The notes beneath the pieces were generated by a model. The model worked only from the letters and a program-made list of their open reading frames with translations, did no database searches and was not told the origin of the DNA. A program made the position numbers and the translations under genes. From Shewanella fodinae (GTDB lineage Bacteria > Pseudomonadota > Gammaproteobacteria > Enterobacterales > Shewanellaceae), in contig NZ_BMXW01000015.1 of assembly GCF_014651955.1 (NCBI RefSeq), positions 23,587 to 87,586 on the forward strand: 64,000 nt of DNA, given 5' to 3'. Positions 9,098-17,659 of this stretch are shown piece by piece. Position 1 is the stretch's first letter. The number at the start of each line of letters is the position of its first letter.

Positions 9098-10315
9098 ATG
9101 AGCCGTTCCCCAATTCGCCAACAATTTCCAATTCTGAACCAGATGATGGGCAGCTATCCACTGTGTTATCTCGATAACGCTGCCACCAGCCAAAAGCCGG
9201 AGCGGGTGATACAGGCGATGGATGACTATTACCGTCGTTACAATGCGAATGTTCACCGTGGTAGTTACCAGCTGTCGGCCACGGCAACCAGCGCCTTTGA
9301 GGCGGTACGTCGGCAACTGCAGCAGTTTATTCACGCCGCCCATCCACAAGAGGTGATTTTTACTCACGGCACTACCGAAGCACTGAACCTATTGGCCTAT
9401 GGCCTGAACAAGCACATTAAGCCCGGTGACCGCATTCTGGTGGACAGCACCGCGCATCACGCTAACCTAGTGCCATGGCAACAATTAGCACAGCGATGTG
9501 GCGCAGAGCTAATCGCTATTCCACTGACCGACGAACTGCGACTGGATCGGCAAGCATTAAGGACATTACTGCAACAGCCCACTAGATTGGTCGCCCTAAA
9601 TCACGTATCCAATGTGCTTGGCACCGTTAACGATATTGCAGCCTTGGCGCAGGAAATCCGCGCCGCGGGGGCTATTTGTGTCGTAGATGGTGCCCAGGCT
9701 ATTGGTCATCTGCCAGTAGATGTACAACAACTTGGCTGTGATTTTTATGCGTTTTCAGGCCATAAGATGTATGGTCCTACCGGAGTTGGCGTGCTGTGGG
9801 GACGACTGCCGTTATTAGCAACGTTGGAGCCTATGCTTACCGGCGGCGAAATGATCAAAACCGTGAGCTTTACCCAGACTGAGTTTGGCGAACTCCCCTT
9901 CCGTCTGGAGGCAGGCACACCGCCGATTGCCGAAGTGATCGGCTTGGGTGCAGCCATCGACTTTCTTAACAGTGTTGACCGCAACAACGCGCAGCAGCAG
10001 GAACAACAATTGCTGCAGCAGTTACAGCAACAACTCGCCGCGCTACCGGGAATTACGCTTTACGGTGCCCATGCAGACAACCGCGGCGCAATTGCGTTTA
10101 ACCTCGCAGGTGAACACCACCAAGATGTGGGGATTTTGCTGGATCAACAAGGCGTTGCCATTCGTTGCGGTCATCACTGTGCCATGCCATTGATGGACGC
10201 CATGGGGCTAAAAGGCTGCTGCCGCGTCTCGTTGGGGATTTATAGCAACGCCGACGATATTACTCGTTTTATTCAAGCATTACGTACCACAATTACCCTG
10301 CTAACAGGCGAGTAA
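9098..10315 (+). CDS. csdA: Cysteine desulfurase CsdA
   Basis: A 405-residue PLP-dependent class V aminotransferase-fold enzyme that takes sulfur from cysteine. Visible marks are YLDNAATSQKP near the start, FTHGTTEALN, the His in TAHHANLVPW, VVDGAQAIGH, the PLP-Lys motif FSGHKMYGPTG and the catalytic Cys region IRCGHHCAMPLM. The group II (SufS/CsdA) type is shown by the RXGHHCA motif and the lack of an IscS-type loop. The adjacent csdE supports CsdA over SufS, since no other suf genes are present. The two genes are separated by 11 nt and probably co-transcribed. Confidence 0.93.
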   Translation: MSRSPIRQQFPILNQMMGSYPLCYLDNAATSQKPERVIQAMDDYYRRYNANVHRGSYQLSATATSAFEAVRRQLQQFIHAAHPQEVIFTHGTTEALNLLAYGLNKHIKPGDRILVDSTAHHANLVPWQQLAQRCGAELIAIPLTDELRLDRQALRTLLQQPTRLVALNHVSNVLGTVNDIAALAQEIRAAGAICVVDGAQAIGHLPVDVQQLGCDFYAFSGHKMYGPTGVGVLWGRLPLLATLEPMLTGGEMIKTVSFTQTEFGELPFRLEAGTPPIAEVIGLGAAIDFLNSVDRNNAQQQEQQLLQQLQQQLAALPGITLYGAHADNRGAIAFNLAGEHHQDVGILLDQQGVAIRCGHHCAMPLMDAMGLKGCCRVSLGIYSNADDITRFIQALRTTITLLTGE

Positions 10316-10326
10316 CAGAGGCACTC

Positions 10327-10767
10327 ATGGAGCAACCAGACCAACCGTTATTTGCACTGTTTTTGCAGCAACAACCGCAGTTACAACAGGCTGCCGAGGC
10401 GGTTGCTGCCGCCAATCAGTGGCAGGACAAGTATCGCTTGCTGATGCAAGCGGGCAAACTGTTACCCCAATTACCGCCACAATGGCAACAGGATGCGGCG
10501 CGCGTCAGTGGCTGCGAAAGTGCAGTGTGGTTGTATCATCTACAGCAACAACAGCGACATCTATATCTGGCGGATAGTGATGCCCGCGTTGTTAGAGGTT
10601 TGATTGCCCTCTTGCTCGCAGGAATTAATAACGCTAGCGCTACCGAGCTGGCCGCCTTTTCAGCAGAAACCTATTTTGCCCATTTAGGGTTAGCAGGCCA
10701 GCTTAGCCCTTCGCGCAGCAATGGCTTGTATGCCATTGTCGATATGATGAAAAATCTATCTAAATAG
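10327..10767 (+). CDS. csdE: Sulfur acceptor protein CsdE
   Basis: A 146-residue SufE-family protein that accepts persulfide sulfur from CsdA. The acceptor Cys63 is in the RVSGCESAVWL motif, with DSDARVVRGLIALLL and the C-terminal LSPSRSNGLYAIVDMMK typical of the family. GAGG stands five bases before the ATG. Immediately downstream of csdA. In E. coli the pair also feeds CsdL; no such gene is in this window. Confidence 0.93.
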   Translation: MEQPDQPLFALFLQQQPQLQQAAEAVAAANQWQDKYRLLMQAGKLLPQLPPQWQQDAARVSGCESAVWLYHLQQQQRHLYLADSDARVVRGLIALLLAGINNASATELAAFSAETYFAHLGLAGQLSPSRSNGLYAIVDMMKNLSK

Positions 10768-10902
10768 ATTTCGCGAAATTCAGCTCAAATTTACAGCAAA
10801 CGATATTTTGGCTATCACGCTTAGGCAAAATTTGTGGCATCATACGCAGCGTTGCAGGGCGGCGGTGGTTATTGTCGCACTGCAACGTCAGGAATGTCGG
10901 AG

Positions 10903-10979
10903 CGGAGCGTAGCTCAGCCTGGTAGAGCACTGTCTTCGGGAGGCAGGGGTCGGAGGTTCGAATCCTCTCGCTCCGACCA
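10903..10979 (+). tRNA. tRNA-Pro (anticodon CGG)
   Basis: A 77-nt tRNA with encoded CCA. The acceptor stem CGGAGCG pairs with CGCTCCG. The D arm is AGCTCAGCCTGGTAGAGC, the anticodon stem-loop is CTGTC-TTCGGGA-GGCAG with CGG at positions 34-36, and the T arm contains GGTTCGAATCC. The layout matches E. coli proK. A near-duplicate GGAGCG lies just before the 5' end. No integrase or attachment repeat was seen next to it. Confidence 0.95.
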
Positions 10980-11004
10980 ATTCCACACTCTCTTTTGTTT
11001 GTCG

Positions 11005-11616
11005 CTAATCTAGCAATACCATCAACAATCCCGCCAACAGCATCATGCCACCAATGCCGTATGCTACGGGCTTATGCTGGGTTTTTACCAGTGTTGAGCA
11101 GGTCGCTTCCCCCAACAGACTCATCAGCAGCGCGGCAGCCAATCCCGGTAACAATACCAACAGCAGATCATAAGGGCTGAGTCCTTGCTGCCAGCCAACG
11201 AATCCAATATTGGCATGACCATAGGTGTAGCCATGGGAGAATGCCAACATGCCCACCAGCGCCGCCGCCACATGGGTTGCTAATCTGATGTTTCCGGCAA
11301 TCAACATACCCACCACAAATACCGACAGCAGAATACTGGCTTTGGCAATCATCAAAACCACCGATGACGGAGCTATCATCGCTCCCAGCGCCAACAGCAC
11401 CAGATATGCCAACGGCAAGACCCATAAGGCGCGGCCACCTAATTGTACCGACCAGATGCCAACCCCAGTGGTTACCAACAATCCAGCAGCTAACGCGAGT
11501 GGCGGTAATTTCAATAATGGTGTGGAATACTCACCAGACATGGTGAATGACAACAGAATTAGGGTAATAATTCCCAACAGCATGACAAAACTACGTTCAA
11601 ACAGAGCTTTTGGCAT
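11005..11616 (-). CDS. HupE/UreJ-like membrane protein
   Basis: A 203-residue, almost wholly hydrophobic protein with about six to seven membrane segments. The frame extends to 11670, but ATG at 11616 has GGAGG five bases upstream. The GMLAFSHGYTYGH segment resembles the conserved His-rich helix of HupE/UreJ proteins (G-F-x-F-H-G-x-A-H-G), which are thought to move nickel. The N-terminal H-P-x-x-G-x-D-H signature of that family is not seen, so assignment is tentative. No hydrogenase or urease genes are nearby. It lies convergent to the tRNA-Pro gene. Confidence 0.6.
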   Translation of the reverse strand: MPKALFERSFVMLLGIITLILLSFTMSGEYSTPLLKLPPLALAAGLLVTTGVGIWSVQLGGRALWVLPLAYLVLLALGAMIAPSSVVLMIAKASILLSVFVVGMLIAGNIRLATHVAAALVGMLAFSHGYTYGHANIGFVGWQQGLSPYDLLLVLLPGLAAALLMSLLGEATCSTLVKTQHKPVAYGIGGMMLLAGLLMVLLD

Positions 11617-11736
11617 TTTGGCCTCCCCACTTGTCCGCTTTATCAGTTCCAGCTTAAGCGGCAAGGCCAAACGCTTGTTTGATTGAGTTCAAAAAAACCT
11701 CAAAAACTGTAAAAATTTGTAACCAACATGTGGCGC

Positions 11737-13641
11737 TTATAACTTGTTATTACCTACCACCAGCATCTCACATTTGAGGCAGTCGAATACCAATTTAAGC
11801 GTATCGTTACCCACCTCCAACTGCATTGGCTCTGCTTTCAGCTCAGGGTGTTCTTTCGGACACAGGTTAAAGCTATAACGCAAACAATGCTTGGTGATCA
11901 TCAAAGGGGTATCTTCCAACAACTGGTTCTGCTCGTAAGATGGTTCAATCTTAATCACGCCATGTTGTTCATAAAAAGCCTTAGCACTGGCATTGTTCAC
12001 ATTCCCTAAATAGCTGAGGTATTTCTGCGGGAACATCGCGTTGGGATCTCGCGGCCAGGGCTGCGGCCGTTGGTAATTATGCTCACGGACCTGTTCTAAT
12101 GCCGCCACGGCATCGCGGCGTAGCCCATTCAACAACGCAGATGGCACAAACCAAGGCTGTGCAGTGGCAATCTCAACGTTACCAGCACGATAGCGAGTCC
12201 CCCCTAACTTGGTTAAGCTGGCATAGAGGTGTTGTTGTGCTTTTTGCGGATCGTTGGCAGTTTGCCGCTCATAACTGATACAGACTTCAGCACGATTGCC
12301 ATGATGGTCGCTGATAGCCAGCCCCAGCCCATCATCAGTATCGAACAGTTGTAAGTCGACATCCAGTAAGCGCTTGGCGGATTCTTTACTGAGTAAATTT
12401 TCAAAATCATGATCAAGGTTGCGGAACAGTTCTACACCCACCCGCAGATCGCCCGGCACCGCAGCGGCCAGCCAGACACGGTTGCCCTCAGCACGGTTAA
12501 CCCGAATGCCGTTGAGCTTGGCATCTGAATGCACCGCCTTGGCAAAATCGATGGTGAAATAGCACAAACCATCACCATTATGCAGCGCTCCGGCCTCTGC
12601 ACCATCGGTATTGATCTCAAACCAATCCTTGCCGATGCGACTTACCCGGCCAGCACTCTGTCCTAAATACTTAGGCGTGCGGAAATCATTCAGACCACCA
12701 TGCCGTTGGTTAACAAAATAGTCCGTTTTACCGCGGTTAAAGCTCTTGTCTGGATTAGGGGTAAAGGTGTACTCACAACGCCCGTGTGATGAGGGTTGCA
12801 GCGCTGGCGATTGCGCCATAATTGCGTCTAGCTGCTGCCGATAATGCGCGGTGACATTTTTCACATAACTCAGGTCTTTCAAGCGCCCTTCAATTTTGAA
12901 GGAACGGATCCCCGCTTGGATGAGAGCCTGCAGATTATCAGTCTGGTTATTGTCTTTCAGCGACAGCAGATGCTGGTTTTCCGCCAGAACTTCCCCATCA
13001 CGAGTCTTGAGGTTGCACGGCAAGCGGCACATCTGTGAGCATTCGCCACGATTAGCACTGCGTTTACTGTAGGCATGGCTCAGATTACACAGTCCAGAGT
13101 AACTGACGCAAAGTGCACCATGAATAAAAAACTCCAGACGAGTTTTTACCTTAGCAGCGATCACCCGGATCTGTTCCAGACTCAGTTCCCGTGCCAGCAC
13201 CACCTGTGAGAATCCCACCTGTTCCAGAAACGCCACTTTTTCAGGGGTACGGTTGTCGGTTTGCGTACTGGCATGCAGTGCGATGGGGGGTAAATCCAAC
13301 TGCAAAATGCCCATGTCCTGCACAATCAGCGCATCGGTCCCCGCTTGATAAAGTTCCCCGATCAGCTTATCGGCTTGTTGCAATTCTTGGTCACTGAGGA
13401 TGGTATTAAGTGCCACAAACACCTGCGCCCCATAGCCGTGGGCAAACCGGCATAGACGCTCAATATCTTGCACACTATTGCCAGCCGTGGCCCGTGCGCC
13501 AAATGCTGGCCCACCAATATACACAGCATCGGCACCATGACTGATAGCCGCAATGCCGTAGTCGGCATTTTTTGCAGGGGCGAGCAACTCAAGCATATTA
13601 TCAGCATGAAGAGACTGCGCGGGGGTATATATCTGTACCAT
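11737..13641 (-). CDS. rlhA: 23S rRNA 5-hydroxycytidine C2501 synthase (U32 family)
   Basis: A 634-residue peptidase-U32-family protein. In E. coli, RlhA (YdcP) hydroxylates C2501 of 23S rRNA. The match runs over the full length. The first part has LLAPAKNADYGIAAISHGADAVYIGG-type sequence, then FFIHGALCVSYSGLCNLSH and SANRGECSQMCRLPC with the conserved cysteines of the U32 signature, SFKIEGRLKDLSYVKN, and a C-terminal MITKHCLRYSFNLCPKE segment plus FDCLKCEM with further cysteines, likely ligands of a metal or Fe-S cluster. The start at 13641 has an AGG nine bases upstream. It stands alone on the minus strand. Confidence 0.88.
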   Translation of the reverse strand: MVQIYTPAQSLHADNMLELLAPAKNADYGIAAISHGADAVYIGGPAFGARATAGNSVQDIERLCRFAHGYGAQVFVALNTILSDQELQQADKLIGELYQAGTDALIVQDMGILQLDLPPIALHASTQTDNRTPEKVAFLEQVGFSQVVLARELSLEQIRVIAAKVKTRLEFFIHGALCVSYSGLCNLSHAYSKRSANRGECSQMCRLPCNLKTRDGEVLAENQHLLSLKDNNQTDNLQALIQAGIRSFKIEGRLKDLSYVKNVTAHYRQQLDAIMAQSPALQPSSHGRCEYTFTPNPDKSFNRGKTDYFVNQRHGGLNDFRTPKYLGQSAGRVSRIGKDWFEINTDGAEAGALHNGDGLCYFTIDFAKAVHSDAKLNGIRVNRAEGNRVWLAAAVPGDLRVGVELFRNLDHDFENLLSKESAKRLLDVDLQLFDTDDGLGLAISDHHGNRAEVCISYERQTANDPQKAQQHLYASLTKLGGTRYRAGNVEIATAQPWFVPSALLNGLRRDAVAALEQVREHNYQRPQPWPRDPNAMFPQKYLSYLGNVNNASAKAFYEQHGVIKIEPSYEQNQLLEDTPLMITKHCLRYSFNLCPKEHPELKAEPMQLEVGNDTLKLVFDCLKCEMLVVGNNKL

Positions 13642-13967
13642 GGTTCAGGACCTGCTAAACAAGAGGGGACGGAGTATAACAAAGCCACTAAAAGCTGCAC
13701 AGCCGCATTTTAGTGCAATTATCCTCTGATAACTGCCTGCCTCTACACTATTCTGCAGACCAACATAGGGCGCCGATGAGATAGGCAAAGCCCGGTTTTG
13801 AATACCAAGTAATCCTAATAATAAGATAGCGGCTGGTGTCGCAATGATGGGTTCATGGTGCATTGCCGACGATAGGCGTTTTGTTATATCTCCCTCTGCC
13901 AGCGTTTAGCGTTAACGAGTCATTTTACGGTCGCACTGAATACCTCGCCAAAAACCGCTAGCAAATC
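13642..13967. other. Intergenic region, no gene seen
   Basis: A 326-bp spacer between rlhA and the PagL-like gene, both on the minus strand. A 72-codon minus-strand frame (13645-13863) lacks a ribosome-binding site and resembles no family, so I do not call it. No clear terminator or operator was recognised. Confidence 0.5.
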
Positions 13968-14525
13968 TCAGAACCGCCAACTGTAGGCCAAATTCAGCAA
14001 ATCGATACCAGGATTGTGTTTACTCAGCCCCGCATTGGAGTAGTGCAGATAAGTTAACGACACCGTCTGTTTACGTGTTTTCCCAAAACGAAATGCCAAT
14101 CCAATGCGATCTTCGAATTGAAAATGTAATCCTACATCCTTGCCCGCAAAATAAGTGTCATCTAAAAATGCAACGCCTATTCCCCCCTCCAGATATGTAT
14201 CAACCCAATGCCCGCTAGATAGCGGATAACGTAAGATAGGCGACACCGCTAGCACAAAATCAGTATCGTGTTTATGTTGCTCACCATAGCGCCAGAAATT
14301 GACGCTGGTTTCTAATGCAACTTCAAGATCTGGGCTGATGTTTTGCAGCGTATCCAGGTAAACCTGATACGCAAGCTTTACACCATCGAGTTCTCCTTCA
14401 CCATGGATGTAGTTTATCGCTGCTCCCTGACCGACCTCAGCACACGCATCTTTTGCATATAATGTACTGAATATTAATAAGAATAATAAAAAAGCAATGG
14501 TCATCAAATGCAACTGAGATTTCAT
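13968..14525 (-). CDS. pagL: PagL-like lipid A 3-O-deacylase, outer membrane
   Basis: A 185-residue protein with a signal peptide (about residues 1-29, cleaved near ACA-EV) and alternating beta-barrel strands ending in aromatic YSWRF. It matches PagL lipid A deacylases, which remove the 3-linked hydroxyacyl chain from lipid A. The catalytic motif is HYSNAGLSKHNPGID. His161 and Ser163 match PagL H126 and S128. The position 14 residues after the His, Glu140 in Pseudomonas PagL, is Asp175 here. The enzyme may use Asp in the triad or have altered activity. It is a single gene; the 650-bp region upstream is mostly empty. Confidence 0.8.
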   Translation of the reverse strand: MKSQLHLMTIAFLLFLLIFSTLYAKDACAEVGQGAAINYIHGEGELDGVKLAYQVYLDTLQNISPDLEVALETSVNFWRYGEQHKHDTDFVLAVSPILRYPLSSGHWVDTYLEGGIGVAFLDDTYFAGKDVGLHFQFEDRIGLAFRFGKTRKQTVSLTYLHYSNAGLSKHNPGIDLLNLAYSWRF

Positions 14526-14744
14526 AGAACCTCCGGCAATGAACGAATATCCTGCGTATTCTTTCCAAAATTAAGAATATGGATTACTAAATAAAGGCAA
14601 AACACCCCTATTAAATGGAATGATTATTGATAGCTGGGGGTATTAGCCGTGTTCTTTTGTAATTCTGATTATTATATTTCTTATCAATAAAGATAATTAC
14701 CCACTTTAAAAGTGACAGTGTGTTGCATCGGCAAAGAGATGTAA

Positions 14745-14894
14745 CCATGTTGTGAGTACACACTCACGTTGCAACAGACATTTATCTTGGCAGCAATATT
14801 GGGTATTTCGTTAAGAGAGATTCAGAAGCGGAATAACAAGCGAGCAACGATAGTGAAATATCATGCAATATCAGAAGTTATCACGGGTTTATAA
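14745..14894 (+). pseudogene. LuxR-type HTH remnant
   Basis: An open stretch of about 49 codons between two stops, with no ATG, translates to a segment resembling the C-terminal LuxR DNA-binding domain. It has LTLQQTFILAAILGIS, then REI, then IVKYHAISEV and a stop after GL. Compared with the consensus LT-x5-IL...G-x-S-x-x-EI-x9-TVK-x-H, the EI and VKYH elements fall at the right spacing. One residue is missing before the Gly and Thr is replaced by Ile. No N-terminal domain could be traced upstream. It is best read as a decayed regulator end, but chance similarity is possible. Confidence 0.33.
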
Positions 14895-15001
14895 CAACAA
14901 AAAAACTGCCATTGCCGGTGTTGCCATTTCGACAGTCCGTCATGACATCATGGGTCACTCTATGAACGTCACACAATCAATGCAACAGTGTCAATGTCCC
15001 A

Positions 15002-15028
15002 ACCAAGTGTCTATAAAAAACGCTTGGT
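15002..15028. repeat. Inverted repeat / hairpin
   Basis: Arms ACCAAGTGT and ACGCTTGGT (one G-T mismatch) around a nine-base AT-rich loop. There is no T-tract in either direction, so it is not a standard terminator. Confidence 0.4.
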
Positions 15029-15178
15029 AGCTAAGCAGCGCGAAGAAGTACATCTCTCCAGAAAACCAAGACTTAGGCAGAGCCGCTGATACCGAGGCAA
15101 ACGCAGCATGTTCATCACGCTGATAACTATAAGACTTACCACCATTTAACCACTTAACACCGAGCACGATTCGGCCGG

Positions 15179-15886
15179 TTATTTTAGTGGTCGGCCACCA
15201 TCAAGATTCAGGCAACTGCCGGTCATGTAGCGACTGTGCAGCAGATAACGCACCGCTGAGACAAATTCCATATCGCCCCCCACTTTAGGCAACAAGGCTT
15301 TGGCGAGAGATTTCTCACGGTATGTCGCATCGTCATGCTCATTAAACAGCATCATCGCTGGAGCGATACTATTGACCTTGATGGTCGGCGCCAATTTAGC
15401 AGCAAACGATAGTGTGAGATTTTCTAGTGCAGCTTTGCTGGCAGCATAGGCAATGTGCTTGGCACTGCCTTTTTGCGCAACATAATCAGTCACATGAATG
15501 ATATCCGCGCCACCAATTTCTTCAGTGTCGAGTAACTCCGCCAACGCTAGATTTAACTGGTAAGGCACCCCTGCATGGATCGCCATCATCTGCTGAAAAA
15601 CCTCGGTCACGGGGACGCCCGCGTCTTCTGCAAGCCAATCTGAGGCGTTGTGAACAATCGCGCGCAGTCCTTTGCATTCCTGCCGTATCCAGTCAATAAA
15701 GGTAGTCAGCGCCTGAGGCTGCAACAGATCGATGCGATATAACACCGCGCCATGGCTACGTAACTCATCCAGTTCCGGATAGTGACTGCGATAGGTGCCA
15801 ATCACCGGCCAGCCATCAGCTAACAACGCTTTAGCGGTTGCCAACCCTAGTCGCCGGCCAACACCTGTAATCAGAATTGGTTTCAT
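15179..15886 (-). CDS. folM: Dihydromonapterin reductase FolM
   Basis: A 235-residue short-chain dehydrogenase that reduces dihydromonapterin (and dihydrofolate weakly) with NADPH. The cofactor motif is ILITGVGRRLGLA. The central IVHNASDWLAED matches FolM. The catalytic motif is YAASKAALENL with the upstream HVTDYVAQKGS. The substrate-binding NSIAPAMMLFNEHDD and the C-terminal GSCLNLDGGRPLK are characteristic of FolM. The frame can start at TTG 15901, but ATG at 15886 gives the expected N-terminus MKPILITG. It precedes no related gene; ung lies 55 bp upstream on the same strand. Confidence 0.9.
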   Translation of the reverse strand: MKPILITGVGRRLGLATAKALLADGWPVIGTYRSHYPELDELRSHGAVLYRIDLLQPQALTTFIDWIRQECKGLRAIVHNASDWLAEDAGVPVTEVFQQMMAIHAGVPYQLNLALAELLDTEEIGGADIIHVTDYVAQKGSAKHIAYAASKAALENLTLSFAAKLAPTIKVNSIAPAMMLFNEHDDATYREKSLAKALLPKVGGDMEFVSAVRYLLHSRYMTGSCLNLDGGRPLK

Positions 15887-15941
15887 TGTTATTCGCCCCA
15901 ATATAGTCGGGCTTTGATTGTTTCAGTATTTTTGGTCAGCA

Positions 15942-16604
15942 TCAAGGCTGCCAGTCAATGGCCGGTTTACCCCATGCCTGTAACTGCTGATTGATCGCTG
16001 AAAAATGATGACATCCAAAAAAACCACGGTAAGCGGATAAAGGTGATGGATGGGGCCCACTGATAATCCGGTGCTGCGGTGCAGTGATAAGTTGCCCTTT
16101 TCTTATGGCATGACCGCCCCACAGCACAAAAATAATCGGCTTGCGCTGTTGATTCAAAAGATTTAACACGTGATCGGTGAACGTTTCCCAACCCGCTTTG
16201 GCATGCGAGTGAGCCTTGCCTTGCTCAACGGTCAATACCGTATTGAGCATCAATACGCCCTGAAGCGCCCAACGCTCTAGAAATCCCGACGCTGGGATCT
16301 GAAATCCCTCAATATCGTCGGCCAGCTCTTTGTAGATATTCTTCAATGAGGGTGGCAACGGCACGCCCGGCTTTACCGAAAAACATAGTCCATGAGCCTG
16401 ACCCGCACCATGATAGGGATCCTGCCCCAGCAACACCACCCGCACCTCAGACAAAGGTGTCAGTTCAAAGGCGCGAAAAACATCGGCTTCGGGAGGAAAA
16501 ATCACCTTGCCAGCACGTTTTTCCTGAGCCAAAAATGCGTTTAGTTTTTGAAAATATGGCTGCTGCTGTTCTTCAGCAATAAAACTCTGCCAACTATCAA
16601 CCAT
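15942..16604 (-). CDS. ung: Uracil-DNA glycosylase
   Basis: A 220-residue family 1 UDG that removes uracil from DNA in base excision repair. Motifs in order: [20 protein letters not shown] with catalytic Asp62 and Tyr64, the uracil pocket Asn in [25 protein letters not shown], and the DNA-intercalation loop [13 protein letters not shown] with its catalytic His. Length is typical. Minus strand, single gene upstream of folM. Confidence 0.96.
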   Translation of the reverse strand: MVDSWQSFIAEEQQQPYFQKLNAFLAQEKRAGKVIFPPEADVFRAFELTPLSEVRVVLLGQDPYHGAGQAHGLCFSVKPGVPLPPSLKNIYKELADDIEGFQIPASGFLERWALQGVLMLNTVLTVEQGKAHSHAKAGWETFTDHVLNLLNQQRKPIIFVLWGGHAIRKGQLITAPQHRIISGPHPSPLSAYRGFFGCHHFSAINQQLQAWGKPAIDWQP

Positions 16605-16751
16605 GGCGTTCCCCTATAGACGAAATCGCCACAGCTTAAAAGCTGGCAGCGTTTCAGACAAGGAGTTCCCTCCCGCCTTGGGCGCCTTAGTGCAAAATGC
16701 AGCCGTCAGACTTACAATCGACCACACAAATTGTCGTAAGGAACCAATATT

Positions 16752-17156
16752 ATGCCGTTACTGGTATTCGATATGATTGAAGGGCGTACGCCAACAGCGG
16801 TACGGAAGATCCTAGATTGCAGCCATCAGGTGGTACTGGATGTGTTTGGCGTACCGGTGCGCGACAGATATCAAATCGTCCATGAAAATAAAGACTATCA
16901 GATGGTGATTGAAGACACTGGGCTCGGCTATGAGCGCAGTCGCGATGTGATAGTGCTGAGAGTATTTACCAGTCCCCGCAGCCTCGAGCAAAAGCATCTG
17001 TTCATGCAACGCCTGAGTACTGCACTGCAGCATCAATGCGCTATTGCCCCCCAAGATTTGGTGATCTCTTTTTTCAGTAACAGCCGAGATGATTGGAGCT
17101 TTGGTGAAGGAGAGGCCCAATACAGTAGCGGCAGACTGGGCGCAACGCCAAAGTAA
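16752..17156 (+). CDS. Tautomerase-superfamily protein
   Basis: A 134-residue protein beginning MPLLVFDMIEGR. After Met removal, Pro1 would be the catalytic base of the 4-oxalocrotonate tautomerase superfamily. The repeat of beta-alpha-beta units is visible: VFDMIEGRTPTAVRKILD and later VIVLRVFTSPRSLEQKHLFMQRL. Between them VPVRDRYQIVHEN, and near the end DLVISFFSNSRDDWSFGEGEAQY, agree with the fused-unit group of about 130 residues that includes malonate-semialdehyde-decarboxylase-like proteins. The substrate is unknown. It is not in an evident operon. Confidence 0.8.
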   Translation: MPLLVFDMIEGRTPTAVRKILDCSHQVVLDVFGVPVRDRYQIVHENKDYQMVIEDTGLGYERSRDVIVLRVFTSPRSLEQKHLFMQRLSTALQHQCAIAPQDLVISFFSNSRDDWSFGEGEAQYSSGRLGATPK

Positions 17157-17262
17157 AATACTATTGCCACCCTATAATCTGCCACTAGCACGCCAGATTT
17201 TGCTTGGCGACTGAACAGATTTGAGTAAAATCGGCGCCTAAACCATTAGCAAGAGCAAATAT

Positions 17263-17586
17263 ATGATGTCACAAGCCAACAACAATGAAACCACCATTTT
17301 TCAGCTCGCGGATCAGTTTATTGCCCTCGCCAACGAGCTGACGCAGCAGCATGAAGACCTTGGCAAAATTGGTACAGCGTTGCGCTTTGCCGCTGCCCGC
17401 TTTAACGCGTTTGAAGCCGCGGTCAAATCCGGCGATTTGAAAGCCGAAAAGAGCAGTGCTCTGGAGTGGTTCACTAACGAATACCGGGAAATGCTGGATG
17501 ACAATCTGGAAGATCATATTGCCAATCCACCAGCTAACACGGCAGAGGACGATGGCAGTAACGATGTACAACAATTCCGTCCTTGA
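17263..17586 (+). CDS. DUF3144 family protein
   Basis: A 107-residue soluble acidic protein. The central DQFIALANELTQQ, LRFAAARFNAFEA and the LEWFTNEYREMLDDNLEDHIANP segment are characteristic of DUF3144, a widespread proteobacterial family without known function. It is predicted to be alpha-helical with no signal peptide. The gene is followed by a strong bidirectional terminator and does not appear to be co-transcribed with neighbours. Confidence 0.8.
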   Translation: MMSQANNNETTIFQLADQFIALANELTQQHEDLGKIGTALRFAAARFNAFEAAVKSGDLKAEKSSALEWFTNEYREMLDDNLEDHIANPPANTAEDDGSNDVQQFRP

Positions 17587-17611
17587 GCGCTATCAGCATG
17601 ACGGACACCAA

Positions 17612-17646
17612 GAAAAATGGGCGCCTTCTAAAGATGCCCATTTTTC
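17612..17646. terminator. Bidirectional terminator
   Basis: Perfect 11-bp arms GAAAAATGGGC and GCCCATTTTTC around a 13-base loop. The arms provide a T-rich end in both directions, serving DUF3144 (plus) and the convergent MDR gene (minus). Confidence 0.85.
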
Positions 17647-17659
17647 CCTGTGGAGTCGT

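Larger units (their letters stand above)
14526..15178. other. Long intergenic region with gene remnants
   Basis: A 653-bp gap between the PagL-like gene and folM. It contains a LuxR-HTH-like fragment on the plus strand (annotated separately) and a hairpin at 15002-15028. Otherwise only short interrupted frames are seen. The low G+C first half (about 14560-14700) could be the promoter area of the PagL-like gene. Confidence 0.5.

Noticed and set aside
9980..10045. CAG/CAA-rich tract in csdA as a repeat element
   Set aside because: It encodes a Gln-rich linker in frame (QQQEQQLLQQLQQQL); similar Gln-rich stretches are common in this genome.
10903..11004. Integration site at tRNA-Pro
   Set aside because: No integrase gene and no repeat of the tRNA 3' end were seen nearby.
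13645..13863. 72-codon minus-strand frame upstream of rlhA
   Set aside because: No ribosome-binding site, no recognisable family; probably chance.
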